From positions 3,580,001 through 3,644,000 of the forward strand of contig NZ_LR134173.1 of the NCBI RefSeq assembly GCF_900635815.1: 64,000 nt of DNA. Direction: 5' to 3'. The notes beneath the pieces were generated by a model. That model did no database searches. It saw only the letters and a list, made by a program, of their open reading frames with translations, and was not told the DNA's origin. Origin of the DNA: Legionella cherrii (GTDB lineage: Bacteria; Pseudomonadota; Gammaproteobacteria; Legionellales; Legionellaceae). Shown here one piece after another: positions 30,495 through 39,886 of this stretch (position 1 is the stretch's first letter; each line of letters begins with the position of its first letter). A program made the translations under genes and the position numbers.

Positions 30495-31586
30495 ATGGGA
30501 TTTAAATGTGGCATCGTGGGCTTGCCTAATGTTGGTAAATCAACACTGTTCAACGCACTCACCAAAGCAGGTATTGAAGCGGCAAACTATCCTTTTTGTA
30601 CAATAGAACCCAATGTTGGGATAGTTACTGTTCCTGATCCTCGTCTTGATGCTTTGAGTGACATAGTCAAACCACAACAAGTACTCCCAGCAACCATGCA
30701 ATTCGTTGATATTGCTGGTATTGTCAAAGGAGCATCTAAAGGCGAGGGCTTAGGTAATCAGTTTTTGGCTAACATTCGTGAAACGGACGCGATTGCCCAT
30801 GTAGTACGCTGTTTTGAAAATACCGACGTAGTCCATGTCGAAGGTCAGGTACATCCACTAAGTGATATTGAAGTCATTAATACAGAACTGGCTTTAGCCG
30901 ATATGGAAACTCTTGAAAAAGCCATATTGAAAGCAGGAAAAAACAGTCGTAGTGGTAATAAAGAAGCAATTTTTGAGATGAAAACCCTGGAAAAAATCAA
31001 GACACATCTTGATGCAGGTTATCCCGTCCGCACCCTGGAATTGAGTGCTGAAGAAGAACCTATTGCGCGCCGTCTTTTTCTGCTTACCGCAAAACCCGTA
31101 CTTTATATTGCCAATGTCGATGACAACGGTTATGAAAACAATCCTTTACTGGATCAAGTTCGTAATTTAGCGTTGCAAGAAAAAGCCAGCATTGTTGCTC
31201 TATGTGCTGCAACTGAAGCAGAATTAGTTGAATTAGATGAAGCAGATCGCCAAGAATTCATGGAAGACTTAGGTTTAAGTGAACCCGGATTACATCGCGT
31301 GATTCGTGCAGGTTATGAATTATTAGGATTACAAACTTATTTTACTGCGGGCGTCAAAGAAGTAAGAGCATGGACTATTCCTAAGGGAGCTACTGCGCCA
31401 CAAGCAGCAGGCGTTATCCATTCGGACTTTGAAAAAGGCTTTATCCGCGCAGAAGTCATTGCCTATGATGCATTTATCACATGTAAAGGTGAACAAGGTG
31501 CAAAAGAAGCAGGAAAATTACGTCTGGAAGGTAAAGATTATGTGGTTTGTGATGGCGATGTCATGCATTTTCGATTTAATGTATAA
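30495..31586 (+). CDS. ychF: Ribosome-binding ATPase YchF
   Basis: 363 residues, the exact usual length. G1 is [15 protein letters not shown], and the [10 protein letters not shown] and [21 protein letters not shown] motifs follow; a coiled-coil insert and a C-terminal TGS-like domain ([17 protein letters not shown] region) complete it. YchF prefers ATP and acts in translation and oxidative-stress control. The ATG at 30495 has AGAGG upstream; the frame from 30408 adds unrelated residues. Confidence 0.96.
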   Translation: MGFKCGIVGLPNVGKSTLFNALTKAGIEAANYPFCTIEPNVGIVTVPDPRLDALSDIVKPQQVLPATMQFVDIAGIVKGASKGEGLGNQFLANIRETDAIAHVVRCFENTDVVHVEGQVHPLSDIEVINTELALADMETLEKAILKAGKNSRSGNKEAIFEMKTLEKIKTHLDAGYPVRTLELSAEEEPIARRLFLLTAKPVLYIANVDDNGYENNPLLDQVRNLALQEKASIVALCAATEAELVELDEADRQEFMEDLGLSEPGLHRVIRAGYELLGLQTYFTAGVKEVRAWTIPKGATAPQAAGVIHSDFEKGFIRAEVIAYDAFITCKGEQGAKEAGKLRLEGKDYVVCDGDVMHFRFNV

Positions 31587-31674
31587 GCTCGAGTGCAGCG
31601 AATAACTCAAGAAAAAGATCGTAAGCCTAGGTCGAACGTGGGGATGAGTACTTACAAGTCAAACCTACTTTTAC

Positions 31675-31704
31675 TTGACAATTCGTATGCACAAACCTTA
31701 GCAT
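31675..31704 (+). promoter_or_regulatory. Promoter of ispB
   Basis: TTGACA at 31675-31680, an 18-base spacer and TAGCAT (four of six) at 31699-31704, about 29 bases upstream of the start codon. Confidence 0.5.
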
Positions 31705-31732
31705 TTGCTGATTGAATCGTAGAGGACAAACA

Positions 31733-32701
31733 ATGTCGATTGACAGTATACGCACGCTGGTTAGTGACGATTTTAATGCAGTTAATGCCCTTATTATTAA
31801 TAAAATCGAATCACAAATCGGTTTAATTGATGATATGTCCCACCATATAATAGAAAGTGGCGGCAAAAGACTGCGTCCATTGTTAGTTCTTTTAGCAAGT
31901 AATGCATGTGGTTATCAAGGTAAAGAGCATATTACTCTGGCTGCTATGGTGGAATTTTTCCATACAGCCACGCTGCTACACGATGATGTCATCGACGAAT
32001 CCACCTTAAGAAGAGGACGGCAGACAGCCAATGATATTTGGGGTAGCAAAGCAAGTATTTTGGTTGGTGATTATCTTTTTACTCAATCCATCGAATTAAT
32101 TGTTGATTCTGGCAATCCAGAAGTCCTGAAGCTTTTTGCCAAGACAGCTCTTGAGATCAGCTGTGGTGAAGTAAAACAGCTATCGAACCGCCATAATCCG
32201 ACGCTAACCTTTGATGAATATTTTGAGGTAATTCGTGCAAAAACAGCGCTTTTATTTGCAGCTGCTGCCTGTATAGGCCCCATAATCAGCAATGCCTCCA
32301 AGGAAATGCAAGACAGCCTCTATGCCTATGGACTGCATCTGGGTAATGCATTTCAACTTATCGACGATGCTCTGGATTATTGCTCTGATGCCAAAACAAT
32401 TGGCAAAAATATAGGGGATGACTTGGCTGATGGGAAAGCAACCTTGCCTTTAATTCATGCATTACAGCACGGTACCGAACTGCAAAAACAACAAATTATA
32501 CAAAGCCTGAAAAAAGGCAGCTTGGATTTTCTACCAGATATTCTCGTGGCTCTCGAAGAAACAAAAGCGATAGAATATACCAAGAACATCGCCGCCCAAG
32601 AAGTTGACAAAGCGTTATCCTCTTTGATGATGCTGCCTAATTCAAAATATAAAGAAGCACTAATTAATTTGGCTCAATTCGCTTTGCAAAGAAGTTATTG
32701 A
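31733..32701 (+). CDS. ispB: Polyprenyl (octaprenyl-type) diphosphate synthase
   Basis: 322 residues of the trans-prenyltransferase family, with GGKRLRP, the first Asp-rich motif LLHDDVIDESTLRRG and the second IDDALDYCSD. These chelate the Mg that activates allylic diphosphate. The product is the side chain of ubiquinone. Chain length cannot be set from sequence by eye; IspB-type octaprenyl is the usual assignment in this genome context. The ATG at 31733 has AGAGGA upstream. Confidence 0.93.
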   Translation: MSIDSIRTLVSDDFNAVNALIINKIESQIGLIDDMSHHIIESGGKRLRPLLVLLASNACGYQGKEHITLAAMVEFFHTATLLHDDVIDESTLRRGRQTANDIWGSKASILVGDYLFTQSIELIVDSGNPEVLKLFAKTALEISCGEVKQLSNRHNPTLTFDEYFEVIRAKTALLFAAAACIGPIISNASKEMQDSLYAYGLHLGNAFQLIDDALDYCSDAKTIGKNIGDDLADGKATLPLIHALQHGTELQKQQIIQSLKKGSLDFLPDILVALEETKAIEYTKNIAAQEVDKALSSLMMLPNSKYKEALINLAQFALQRSY

Positions 32702-32710
32702 TTTAAGAAG

Positions 32711-32737
32711 CCTGGGCGCAGCGCGGTGAAACCCAGG
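32711..32737. repeat. REP-like palindrome between ispB and tRNA-Pro
   Basis: CCTGGG at 32711-32716 pairs with CCCAGG at 32732-32737 around a GCGCAGC-type core. It is similar to the element at 29632-29665, but with shorter arms. It lies 27 bases before the tRNA gene. Confidence 0.5.
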
Positions 32738-32764
32738 AATTCAATGCAAACCATATTTCTAACA

Positions 32765-32841
32765 CGGAGTGTAGCTCAGCCTGGTAGAGCACTGCCTTCG
32801 GGAGGCAGGGGTCGCAGGTTCAATTCCTGTCACTCCGACCA
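32765..32841 (+). tRNA. tRNA-Pro (anticodon CGG)
   Basis: A 77-base cloverleaf: acceptor CGGAGTG/CACTCCG, D stem GCTC/GAGC with AGCCTGGTA loop, anticodon stem CTGCC/GGCAG with loop TTCGGGA (anticodon CGG at 32799-32801), T stem GCAGG/CCTGT with TTCAATT loop, and an encoded ACCA end. It reads CCG proline codons. I see no integrase or repeated 3' tRNA fragment that would mark it as an integration site. Confidence 0.95.
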
Positions 32842-33112
32842 TATAAATCAATATGTTATGAAATTTATAGAAGGGCGAATTTTAACTCCAAGTGCGACAA
32901 TCTCATTCCCATTATCTTGTTCAGTGCAATATAAAAATTTAACCCAATTAATCACTCGGATTACCTTTTGATTTTCTGTAGAATTGCCCCCTATCAAACT
33001 GAAAATCGAACTTTTCGCAAGATTTTTAATGAATTATTACTATTGGTTCTTGTTTCTAGTACTCAAAATGCTGGAGAATATCCAGATCTTACTGTCATAT
33101 GAAGAGATAACC

Positions 33113-33562
33113 ATGTCAGTGCCCCATCAACGATATCTAGAGGAAGCGATAAAAGAAGCTCGGCAAAGTCTTGCCCAGGGAGGAATACCCATTGGTGCTG
33201 TACTTGTTTATCAAAACAGGATCATCGGACGCGGACATAATCAACGAGTCCAAAAAGGAAGCGCTATATTTCATGCTGAAATGGATGCGTTAGAGAATGC
33301 GGGTAGACAGCAAGCTCAAGTTTATGAGCAATCTATTTTATACACTACACTCTCTCCTTGCGCCATGTGCAGTGGAGCTATTCTTCTTTATAAGATTCCT
33401 TATGTGGTGATTGGAGAAAATCAAACTTTTATGGGAGAAGAATCGCTATTAACCTCCCATGGAGTCAAACTTGAGGTCTTACAGAATAAAGAATGCATCA
33501 GCATGATGCGACATTTCATTACTCAAAATAGTAAGTTATGGAGCGAGGATATTGGCGAATAA
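33113..33562 (+). CDS. Cytosine deaminase of the fungal (FCY1) type
   Basis: 149 residues of the zinc cytidine-deaminase superfamily: His54 and Glu56 (FHAEMDALENAGR) and Cys83/Cys86 (TLSPCAMCSGAI). Unlike TadA it shows the yeast cytosine deaminase hallmarks as I recall them: GIPIGAVLV, GRGHNQR with Asn43, QKGSAIFHAE, VIGENQTF, and the C-terminal LWSEDIGE with Trp143 and Asp146 that close over the base. Predicted reaction: cytosine to uracil (and 5-fluorocytosine to 5-fluorouracil), for pyrimidine salvage. The ATG at 33113 is preceded by GAAGAG; the frame from 32984 is non-homologous. Guanine deaminase is the main alternative. Confidence 0.85.
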   Translation: MSVPHQRYLEEAIKEARQSLAQGGIPIGAVLVYQNRIIGRGHNQRVQKGSAIFHAEMDALENAGRQQAQVYEQSILYTTLSPCAMCSGAILLYKIPYVVIGENQTFMGEESLLTSHGVKLEVLQNKECISMMRHFITQNSKLWSEDIGE

Positions 33563-33649
33563 TTCAGTTAAGAAAACATTTTCAGGGTACTATTTACTCG
33601 TTTAAAGGCAAATCCTCAAACGCTGTGGCTGTACGCCTAGCCTACATGA

Positions 33650-34429
33650 CTACTTAGGACCCACCCTAGGTGACGCATCCTCCTTAGGCTCACCAGATTT
33701 TGATTGAGGTGGAGAGCGAAAATAGGAGGAGATAACACCAATTACCTCTTTCGGTAACCTTTTTTCAAGTTCGCCATCTTTCTGCGATTCTGCGTCAATG
33801 GCTATTAACGCAATTTGTCTTTCTTGTTCTTCTTTTTTTCTCGTCTCGAGATTAATAGGTAGTTGCTCGTAAATTTTGGTGAGTAAACCTTGGTTTAAAG
33901 CTTTTTCCGCTGGATCAATATTTTGCGTTAGCTCAATTTGTTTTAAACGAGTATTGTGATGTTGAAGCGTAAGAGAAAGGCTCTCTAATACTTTATTGGT
34001 AATCTTATTTGCTCTTATATTCAGATACTCTAGGGAATCGTTTGATTTCAAGGCGTCGATGATTGCCAGTAAACCGTCTTCACTGATTTGACTGGCATGG
34101 ATATCTAAAACACGAAGAGAAGTATTATTTTTTAGGAAATTGGCGATTAATATGGCACCAGCATCATCTATAACACTATTATTCGCGAGTATTGAAGTAA
34201 TTTGATGCTCTGCTTGCAGACAAGGCAATAATTTTTCTACATCCCTTCCGCCAATATCTTCCGAATTAACAAGACCATAATATCCTAATCGCAAAGTATT
34301 TCCGGTATTCAGAGCCTCTAGACGAGGACCATGGGCATTACGGGTGTATATTAAATCCGTACCTGGGATCAAGTTGAACTCTAGAGATGGAAGTTCTTTT
34401 TTAATAGTACTCTCTAACTTGGACAGCAT
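33650..34429 (-). CDS. Leucine-rich-repeat protein, effector-like
   Basis: 259 residues. The middle (about 75-170) has ribonuclease-inhibitor-type leucine-rich repeats, for example TSLRVLDIHASQISEDGL and DSLEYLNIRANKIT. A helical linker (ETRKKEEQERQIALIAI) follows, then a short LPKEVIGVISSYF segment near 225-237 that resembles an F-box helix, and a polar Pro/Ser/Lys tail. No signal peptide. A perfect AGGAG precedes ATG 34429, which decides the start. Eukaryote-like LRRs with a flexible tail are typical of Legionella Dot/Icm substrates; translocation is inferred. Confidence 0.75.
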   Translation of the reverse strand: MLSKLESTIKKELPSLEFNLIPGTDLIYTRNAHGPRLEALNTGNTLRLGYYGLVNSEDIGGRDVEKLLPCLQAEHQITSILANNSVIDDAGAILIANFLKNNTSLRVLDIHASQISEDGLLAIIDALKSNDSLEYLNIRANKITNKVLESLSLTLQHHNTRLKQIELTQNIDPAEKALNQGLLTKIYEQLPINLETRKKEEQERQIALIAIDAESQKDGELEKRLPKEVIGVISSYFRSPPQSKSGEPKEDASPRVGPK

Positions 34430-34593
34430 ATCAACTCCTTTTTCTATGCTTATATAAATTATAGCCAAAAATGAACAAAAATTAACCTTGATCGCCATGC
34501 CTTTAGCTTAATCAGTTTGGGTTTTATTTAAATAATTTCATTAACTCTTTTTATTTATTATTATTCCATTCGTTTTTATTTAGAGACCGAGTT

Positions 34594-35661
34594 ATGAGCA
34601 ACAGAGATATCGCAAGAAATGCATTAAAATATGCCAGAGAAATTATTTTGGAAGGAACAACTCAGCCTGCCAATAACTTGTATCCGGACATCCGCAAAAA
34701 AGCAATCAGCGACGTCATGTTTGAATCTCATATTTTGGCAATGAGGGACCCTAAATTTTCTTTGGAGTTTGATAGTACTACCCAACAATTTTATCAACGT
34801 ATTCAACTTTGTAAGAAATTCTCGGTAGGCAATTGTTATGAATATGCTTTACTTGCTTTAGATTATGTTATTAATTATGAACCTCATGTTTCTGCAGAAG
34901 CTTTTTATATAAAAGGTGGCGATCATTGTTTTTTAGTTATCGGAAGAAAAGCTGACAGTAATCCCTCAGACCCCACAACATGGGGTGAAGAAGTTTATAT
35001 CTGTGACCCTTCTGAAAATGAGGTATACCTTGCTGTAAACTATTTATCGCGACTTAAAAATTATTATAAGGTAGATGATAATAATGGAGAAACATTCACC
35101 AATTTTTCAGAGAATTTTAACAGCGAGAAACACCGACTCTCTCCTATTCCTAATCTAAATACCGATTACTTTAGACACTACAATTCAGAAGAGCACTTAA
35201 ACAAATTGTTGATGCGTTTTAGAGAAAAATATGCAGTTATTCTCTCTGCTGCAGAAAAAATGAAACAAGATTTTGAGCGAATTACTGGGCGATTAGTCCT
35301 TGAATATGGAGCAACCGATGCAAAATTCTTGCATCTTTCATCACAATTAGCTCATTTAACCTCTTTAATTGAAGAAATGAAAAATACGCTTATTGCCCCT
35401 GATATAAGAGAAAGTTATGGTGAAATGAAAGCAAAACTTGATGGAAAACTCATACGGGCTATTAATGTTTTGGATGAGATCACGAATAAAATAAATCAAG
35501 AAAATTTAACACTGGCGAAGTATAACAATGAATCCTCATGGAAAACTTCCTGCATGAAATTTTTCAACATTTTACCGCAAACATTTCGTAAGACTCAAAC
35601 AACTCTGGAAACATCTCAAGATCAATGCCAACGAATCAAAGCTGGACTAAAAATATTTTAA
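34594..35661 (+). CDS. Orphan protein with Cys-His-Asp papain/transglutaminase-like core
   Basis: 355 residues, no known name. A candidate triad is readable in the right order: Cys81 at a helix start (SVGNCYEYALLAL), His111 on a strand (GGDHCFLVIGR) and Asp138 (EEVYICDPSENEVY). That order and spacing fit papain-fold or transglutaminase-fold hydrolases. The C-terminal half (about 190-355) is helical with coiled-coil character and a basic tail. There is no signal peptide. It is divergent from the LRR gene across 164 bases. A translocated cysteine protease, deamidase or acyltransferase is a reasonable hypothesis. Confidence 0.7.
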   Translation: MSNRDIARNALKYAREIILEGTTQPANNLYPDIRKKAISDVMFESHILAMRDPKFSLEFDSTTQQFYQRIQLCKKFSVGNCYEYALLALDYVINYEPHVSAEAFYIKGGDHCFLVIGRKADSNPSDPTTWGEEVYICDPSENEVYLAVNYLSRLKNYYKVDDNNGETFTNFSENFNSEKHRLSPIPNLNTDYFRHYNSEEHLNKLLMRFREKYAVILSAAEKMKQDFERITGRLVLEYGATDAKFLHLSSQLAHLTSLIEEMKNTLIAPDIRESYGEMKAKLDGKLIRAINVLDEITNKINQENLTLAKYNNESSWKTSCMKFFNILPQTFRKTQTTLETSQDQCQRIKAGLKIF

Positions 35662-35777
35662 TGGCATTGAGCTATGACAGTTCGAGTCAATCGATAGGCG
35701 CATTTATTCACGAGTCATCCACCGAATCGGTTGCCGCCTAAAACATTTGCATGAGAGAGCTTCGGGATAGAACGGTT

Positions 35778-35800
35778 TGTTGGGTCAAAACGACCCAACA
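35778..35800. terminator. Strong hairpin between convergent genes
   Basis: TGTTGGGTC (35778-35786) and GACCCAACA (35792-35800), a perfect 9-bp stem with a five-base loop. Downstream on the plus strand is TTGCTTTGC, a poor U-tract. It is likely a bidirectional, possibly weak, terminator for 34594-35661 and for the hydrolase on the minus strand. Confidence 0.5.
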
Positions 35801-35829
35801 TTGCTTTGCTAATCGAATTTTTTTAATTT

Positions 35830-36804
35830 TTAGCCGAATGTACATTTTTTTGTTTCATCAGCGATCAAATTTGCTTTTTCCCCCTTATTCTCATTTTGAA
35901 AAAAATGATGCGAATTTCTTTTTTCACATTGGCTTTTCAAAAAGGACTCTATGCTTGCGAAGAATAATCCCGGAACATCAGACTCAAGGGAATGATCGGC
36001 GCCTTCAAACACGAGATATTCATTGTTAGGGATTCTGTTCGCCATGAATTCAGAATGTTTTTTATCAGTAATCCAGTCTTCTTCGCCTACCAAAATGAGC
36101 GTGTTACAGGTTATTTCATGCAGGCGATCTTCATAATTAAATGTACGTAAAAATCCGCCAAAACCTTGGTTTAAAGGCTCATGTGCAAAAATATAATCCG
36201 GAGCTGGTCGATTTACAGGAAGATTATGTCTTTTCCTCCAAGAATACATAGAATCCATGACATCAAAAAAATGATCCAGCTCTTCATCGCTTTTAAAAGT
36301 CCCCTCCCATAATTGCTCACAGACTTTTTGTTGAGCCAGAGATCCTCTTTTTTCCACATTAAGACGCGCTGTTTCAAGGTTTCTAAAGCTTGGAGAACCA
36401 GCTGCCAGGATAAGACTCGAAACATATTTTGGATAGGCCAGAGTGTATCCTAGAGCGCACATTGCGCCATAGGATTTACCCAATAGAACTATTTTTTCCA
36501 GGTTGAGGTATTTACGAATTTCATCCACATCCCGAATATAATTGTCCATAGTATAGGATGAAGGGTCGTTTTTCTCACTTAATCCACATCCTCTGGGATC
36601 AATGAATACCATATTGCCCGTAGTTGCCAAGCATTCGTAATCCTTGTAGTGAGAATGATTGGCACCCGGACCACCAGGAAGCATAAAAACGTAGGGCATT
36701 TTGTCGAGATTCGCCTCGTTTTCACAGACTATACGGATATGCAATCTGGTTTCCGGTGCATTATCTCGTTTAGGGATATCAATAAATAAGTCCTTAATCC
36801 ACAT
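35830..36804 (-). CDS. Alpha/beta hydrolase, proline iminopeptidase-like (S33)
   Basis: 324 residues of the S33 prolyl aminopeptidase type. The oxyanion motif GGPG is at 44-47, DPRGCGLSE follows, the nucleophile elbow is GKSYGA (Ser111), a helical cap domain lies in the middle, and the acid and His are in LILVGEEDWITD and EGADHSLESD. It is cytosolic, with no signal peptide. Such enzymes release N-terminal proline or hydrolyse small esters and amides. AGGAGAAC precedes the ATG. The ~25-residue tail after the His is polar and basic (KGEKANLIADETKK). Confidence 0.88.
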   Translation of the reverse strand: MWIKDLFIDIPKRDNAPETRLHIRIVCENEANLDKMPYVFMLPGGPGANHSHYKDYECLATTGNMVFIDPRGCGLSEKNDPSSYTMDNYIRDVDEIRKYLNLEKIVLLGKSYGAMCALGYTLAYPKYVSSLILAAGSPSFRNLETARLNVEKRGSLAQQKVCEQLWEGTFKSDEELDHFFDVMDSMYSWRKRHNLPVNRPAPDYIFAHEPLNQGFGGFLRTFNYEDRLHEITCNTLILVGEEDWITDKKHSEFMANRIPNNEYLVFEGADHSLESDVPGLFFASIESFLKSQCEKRNSHHFFQNENKGEKANLIADETKKCTFG

Positions 36805-37043
36805 TTAGTTCTCCTGATTCAAATATATTTTTTTGCATCGCCTTAGCCTTTTCTTGAGTGCAAAGGCACAAACAATTCGATATGCTTATTTTATTCTATG
36901 TAGACTCTTAAAAGTCCTTCATAAGTGCATAGACTATACTACGAATTGATTTAATAGTTACTTTTTAGATAGGAACAACTGGAATTTTAAAAAAATCGAG
37001 CGTTCTGGTCCTGCGGCAAATTTCAAATACAAAGGAGGTTCAT

Positions 37044-37724
37044 ATGAAAACAGCACTCATTACCGGAGCAAATAGAGGTCTTGGTTTGGAGTTTGCCCGT
37101 CAACTTAAAGAGAAAGGATATTATGTTATAGGATGTTGCCGCAACCCATCAAAAGCAAATGAACTGAACGAGTTGGCTGATGAACTGATTCAATTAGATG
37201 TGACAAGCGACCAAGATATAGCTTCTTTAAAACACGCTTTAAATAACAGACCGATTGATTTATTAGTAAATAATGCAGGTATTAGCGGTGAGCAAGGCGT
37301 AACCATAGGTGCTATTAATAGAGAAAACTTCCTTGAAGTTTTAAATGTAAATTGTATCAGTGTGGTGAAATTGAGTGATGCTTTGCTAACCAATCTCCTA
37401 GCGAGCCAGGAAAAAAAAATCTTAGTGATTAGCTCTCGCATGGGGAGCATTTCTGATAATGACAACGGTAAATCATATGCTTATCGTACTAGTAAAGCGG
37501 CTCTTAATTGTGCCATGCGCAGCTTCGCTATCGATGTGCAAGATAAAGGAGTTCATGTCATGCTCATTCATCCAGGGTGGGTAAAAACAGCAATGGGCGG
37601 AGCAGATGCGTTAATTGATGTACAAACCAGTGTCGCAGGAATTCTAAAACAAGCAGAGAACGAATTCGCTCAAAGTCATGCAGAAAAGCTGCACCGTTAT
37701 GATGGTGGTGTCATAGCCTGGTAG
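37044..37724 (+). CDS. Short-chain dehydrogenase/reductase (C-factor-like)
   Basis: 226 residues, classical SDR: TGANRGLG cofactor loop (7-14), NNAG at 76-79, catalytic Ser130/131 (VISSRMGS), Tyr147 and Lys151 (YRTSK), and HPGWVKTAMGG. The C-factor/carbonyl reductase branch is suggested by the short length and the SRMGS and GWVKTAMGG patterns. The ribosome-binding site, AAAGGAGG, is among the strongest in the window. It stands alone and its substrate is unknown. Confidence 0.9.
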   Translation: MKTALITGANRGLGLEFARQLKEKGYYVIGCCRNPSKANELNELADELIQLDVTSDQDIASLKHALNNRPIDLLVNNAGISGEQGVTIGAINRENFLEVLNVNCISVVKLSDALLTNLLASQEKKILVISSRMGSISDNDNGKSYAYRTSKAALNCAMRSFAIDVQDKGVHVMLIHPGWVKTAMGGADALIDVQTSVAGILKQAENEFAQSHAEKLHRYDGGVIAW

Positions 37725-37776
37725 ACCAACAGAGTTACAATCGGATATGACCCAGTATGGATTAATTAAAATTTAA

Positions 37777-37805
37777 GGTGTAGTTCAAAAAACACGGACT
37801 ACACC
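37777..37805. terminator. Hairpin after the SDR gene
   Basis: GGTGTAGT (37777-37784) with ACTACACC (37798-37805), an 8-bp stem and 13-base loop. No U-tract follows directly, so Rho-independent function is uncertain. Confidence 0.35.
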
Positions 37806-37859
37806 CTACCCTGGATTTTTCTAGTCCCGGCTGTGGGATGCAGTTCTATATCATTTTTC

Positions 37860-37997
37860 TTAATGCAACACTCCCAAGCCTACAATGCCAGCAATAATCA
37901 GGTAAATAGCGACAATATAATTTAATAGTCGGGGTAAAAGCAGGATTAAAACTCCAGCAATTATTGAAATAATAGGGGTAAGCTGAATAGAAAGCAT
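37860..37997 (-). CDS. DUF3096-type small membrane protein
   Basis: 45 residues: MLSIQLTPIISIIAGVLILL then a short charged turn (PRLLNY) and IVAIYLIIAGIVGLGVLH, that is, two membrane helices forming a hairpin. This matches the DUF3096 miniprotein pattern. GGAGGAG sits six bases before the ATG, which strongly supports translation. A longer overlapping frame at 37846-38049 is a shadow of it. It is probably an inner-membrane protein; function unknown. Confidence 0.8.
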   Translation of the reverse strand: MLSIQLTPIISIIAGVLILLLPRLLNYIVAIYLIIAGIVGLGVLH

Positions 37998-38224
37998 CTT
38001 TTCTCTCCTCCTTGAAATCCATACAATGAGTATAGTCCAGCAATTTCACTGTAGCCGAATATCGCTATTGCCAGTCTTCTTGATAATCAGCTGTTTCCTA
38101 TAGTTCTTGGTTTCAAATGGGCATCAAGTTTTTAATTTGACTTAGCAATCTCATTGTAAAATAATCCAGTACCATCGATTGACACAACAAGGCCCCTTGT
38201 TGAGTTAATAAGCTAAGGAGAGTT

Positions 38225-39649
38225 ATGATTGTTATCTTTGTCCACGGTTGGAGTGTCACACATACCAATACTTATGGGGAGCTTCCTCAATGGCTTGAAC
38301 GTCAAAGCAAAGATGGAGCGCTGGATATTCAAGTGGGTAATATCTATCTTGGACGTTATATCAGCTTTAACGATACCGTAACAGTCGACGATATAGCCCG
38401 TGCATTCGATCATGCAATACACGATGAAATTGCCGATAAGCTGAGAAACGGGGAGCGTTTTGCTTGCATCACTCATTCTACCGGTGGTCCCGTTGTCCGT
38501 AAATGGATGGATTTATACTTTAAGAATAATCTTGCAAAATGCCCTTTGAGTCATCTGATCATGTTGGCTCCCGCCAACCACGGTTCTGCGCTTGCCCAAC
38601 TCGGTAAATCCCGCCTAGGAAGAATAAAAAGTTTTTTTGAAGGTATTGAACCGGGGCAGCATGTACTCGATTGGCTTGAGCTAGGAAGCAATATGAGCTG
38701 GCAACTTAATGAAAGTTGGCTTGATTACGATTGCACTGCTCATGGTATCTATTCTTTTGTACTTACAGGCCAGAAAATTGATCGCCAACTTTATGATGCG
38801 CTCAATTCCTATACGGGCGAGGCTGGATCGGATGGAGTGGTACGCGTAGCTGCTGCAAATATGAATTACAGTCTATTAAAATTACATCAGGAAGGGAATA
38901 ACGGTGAAAGTCTTGTTGTCTCAAAAATGACACGGGCACGGCCAATGGCATTTGGGGTTCTGCCTGGATGCTCGCATTCCGGTAAAAATATGGGAATTAT
39001 TCGCAGTATTAATATGGCCAATGCTGCCACTCATCCCACGGCGATATGGGTCTTAAAATGCCTGCAAGTAAAGACCCGTGACGCATACAATATATTGGCA
39101 AAAGAACTCAATAAGATGACTGAAGAAACGCAAAAAAATGAGCATATAGAACTTGTGAAGACACTTATTTATAAGCGCGAGTATCGCACCAATCGCTACT
39201 CTATGATTATATTCCGACTCATTGATGACCGGGGCAATCATCTTGACGATTATGATCTTTATCTCACTGCAGGCCCCCAATATAGTGAGGATGCGCTTCC
39301 TGTAGGTTTCTTCGCAGACCGCCAGCGAAACCAGCGTGATCTTGGAAAACTGACCTATTATCTTGACTACGATATCATGGAAGCTGGGATTAATACGCCA
39401 AAAATGCAAGGTAATCTGGGGTTTCGAATTAAGGCACACCCTGAAGCAAGCAGCCAAGCCCTTGCCTATTATAGGTTACTTGATTTTCATTCTTCGCTCG
39501 CTGACATTAACAAAATTCTTCATCCGAATGAAACAGTAATGGTCGAAATCATGCTTCAGCGTCGAGTAGATAGAGCTGTCTCCCGAATCACTAACAACCT
39601 CACTGCGGCAAAAATCAGTTCGAAACCGACCGGCAAAAGAGTCAATTGA
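38225..39649 (+). CDS. Alpha/beta hydrolase with lipase-type elbow and C-terminal beta domain
   Basis: 474 residues. The N-terminal half is an alpha/beta hydrolase: VIFVHGWS oxyanion strand, nucleophile elbow HSTGG (Ser85), an APANHGSALAQLG segment typical of lipases and PGAP1-like esterases, and later candidate acid (GSDGVV) and His (GCSHSGKN). The C-terminal ~170 residues look like a beta-rich accessory domain (RYSMIIFRLIDDRGNHLDDYDLYL). No signal peptide is visible. Strong AAGGAGA precedes the ATG. A cytosolic or translocated phospholipase/esterase is likely; the substrate is unknown. Confidence 0.8.
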   Translation: MIVIFVHGWSVTHTNTYGELPQWLERQSKDGALDIQVGNIYLGRYISFNDTVTVDDIARAFDHAIHDEIADKLRNGERFACITHSTGGPVVRKWMDLYFKNNLAKCPLSHLIMLAPANHGSALAQLGKSRLGRIKSFFEGIEPGQHVLDWLELGSNMSWQLNESWLDYDCTAHGIYSFVLTGQKIDRQLYDALNSYTGEAGSDGVVRVAAANMNYSLLKLHQEGNNGESLVVSKMTRARPMAFGVLPGCSHSGKNMGIIRSINMANAATHPTAIWVLKCLQVKTRDAYNILAKELNKMTEETQKNEHIELVKTLIYKREYRTNRYSMIIFRLIDDRGNHLDDYDLYLTAGPQYSEDALPVGFFADRQRNQRDLGKLTYYLDYDIMEAGINTPKMQGNLGFRIKAHPEASSQALAYYRLLDFHSSLADINKILHPNETVMVEIMLQRRVDRAVSRITNNLTAAKISSKPTGKRVN

Positions 39650-39886
39650 CATTTGACATTTCAGTGACAAAATCCCTTATCTTTTGGAATGCAAGTGCGA
39701 AAAAATTAATTATGGAGCGAATCCTTGAGTTATTAAATAATACCTATTTTACCTGTTAAGGTCTTTATTTCAATTTTCTATGATTTCGTTTGGCTTCTAA
39801 GTTTCGGTGAGCATGGCTATTGATTTGCTAATTTGTATTATTCAAGATTTAAATAGGCAAAAAGCAAACCTACCCCAATGACAATC

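Noticed and set aside
37846..38049. 67-codon minus-strand frame
   Set aside because: The DUF3096 frame inside it has a perfect ribosome-binding site and a protein-like hydrophobic pattern; this longer frame does not.
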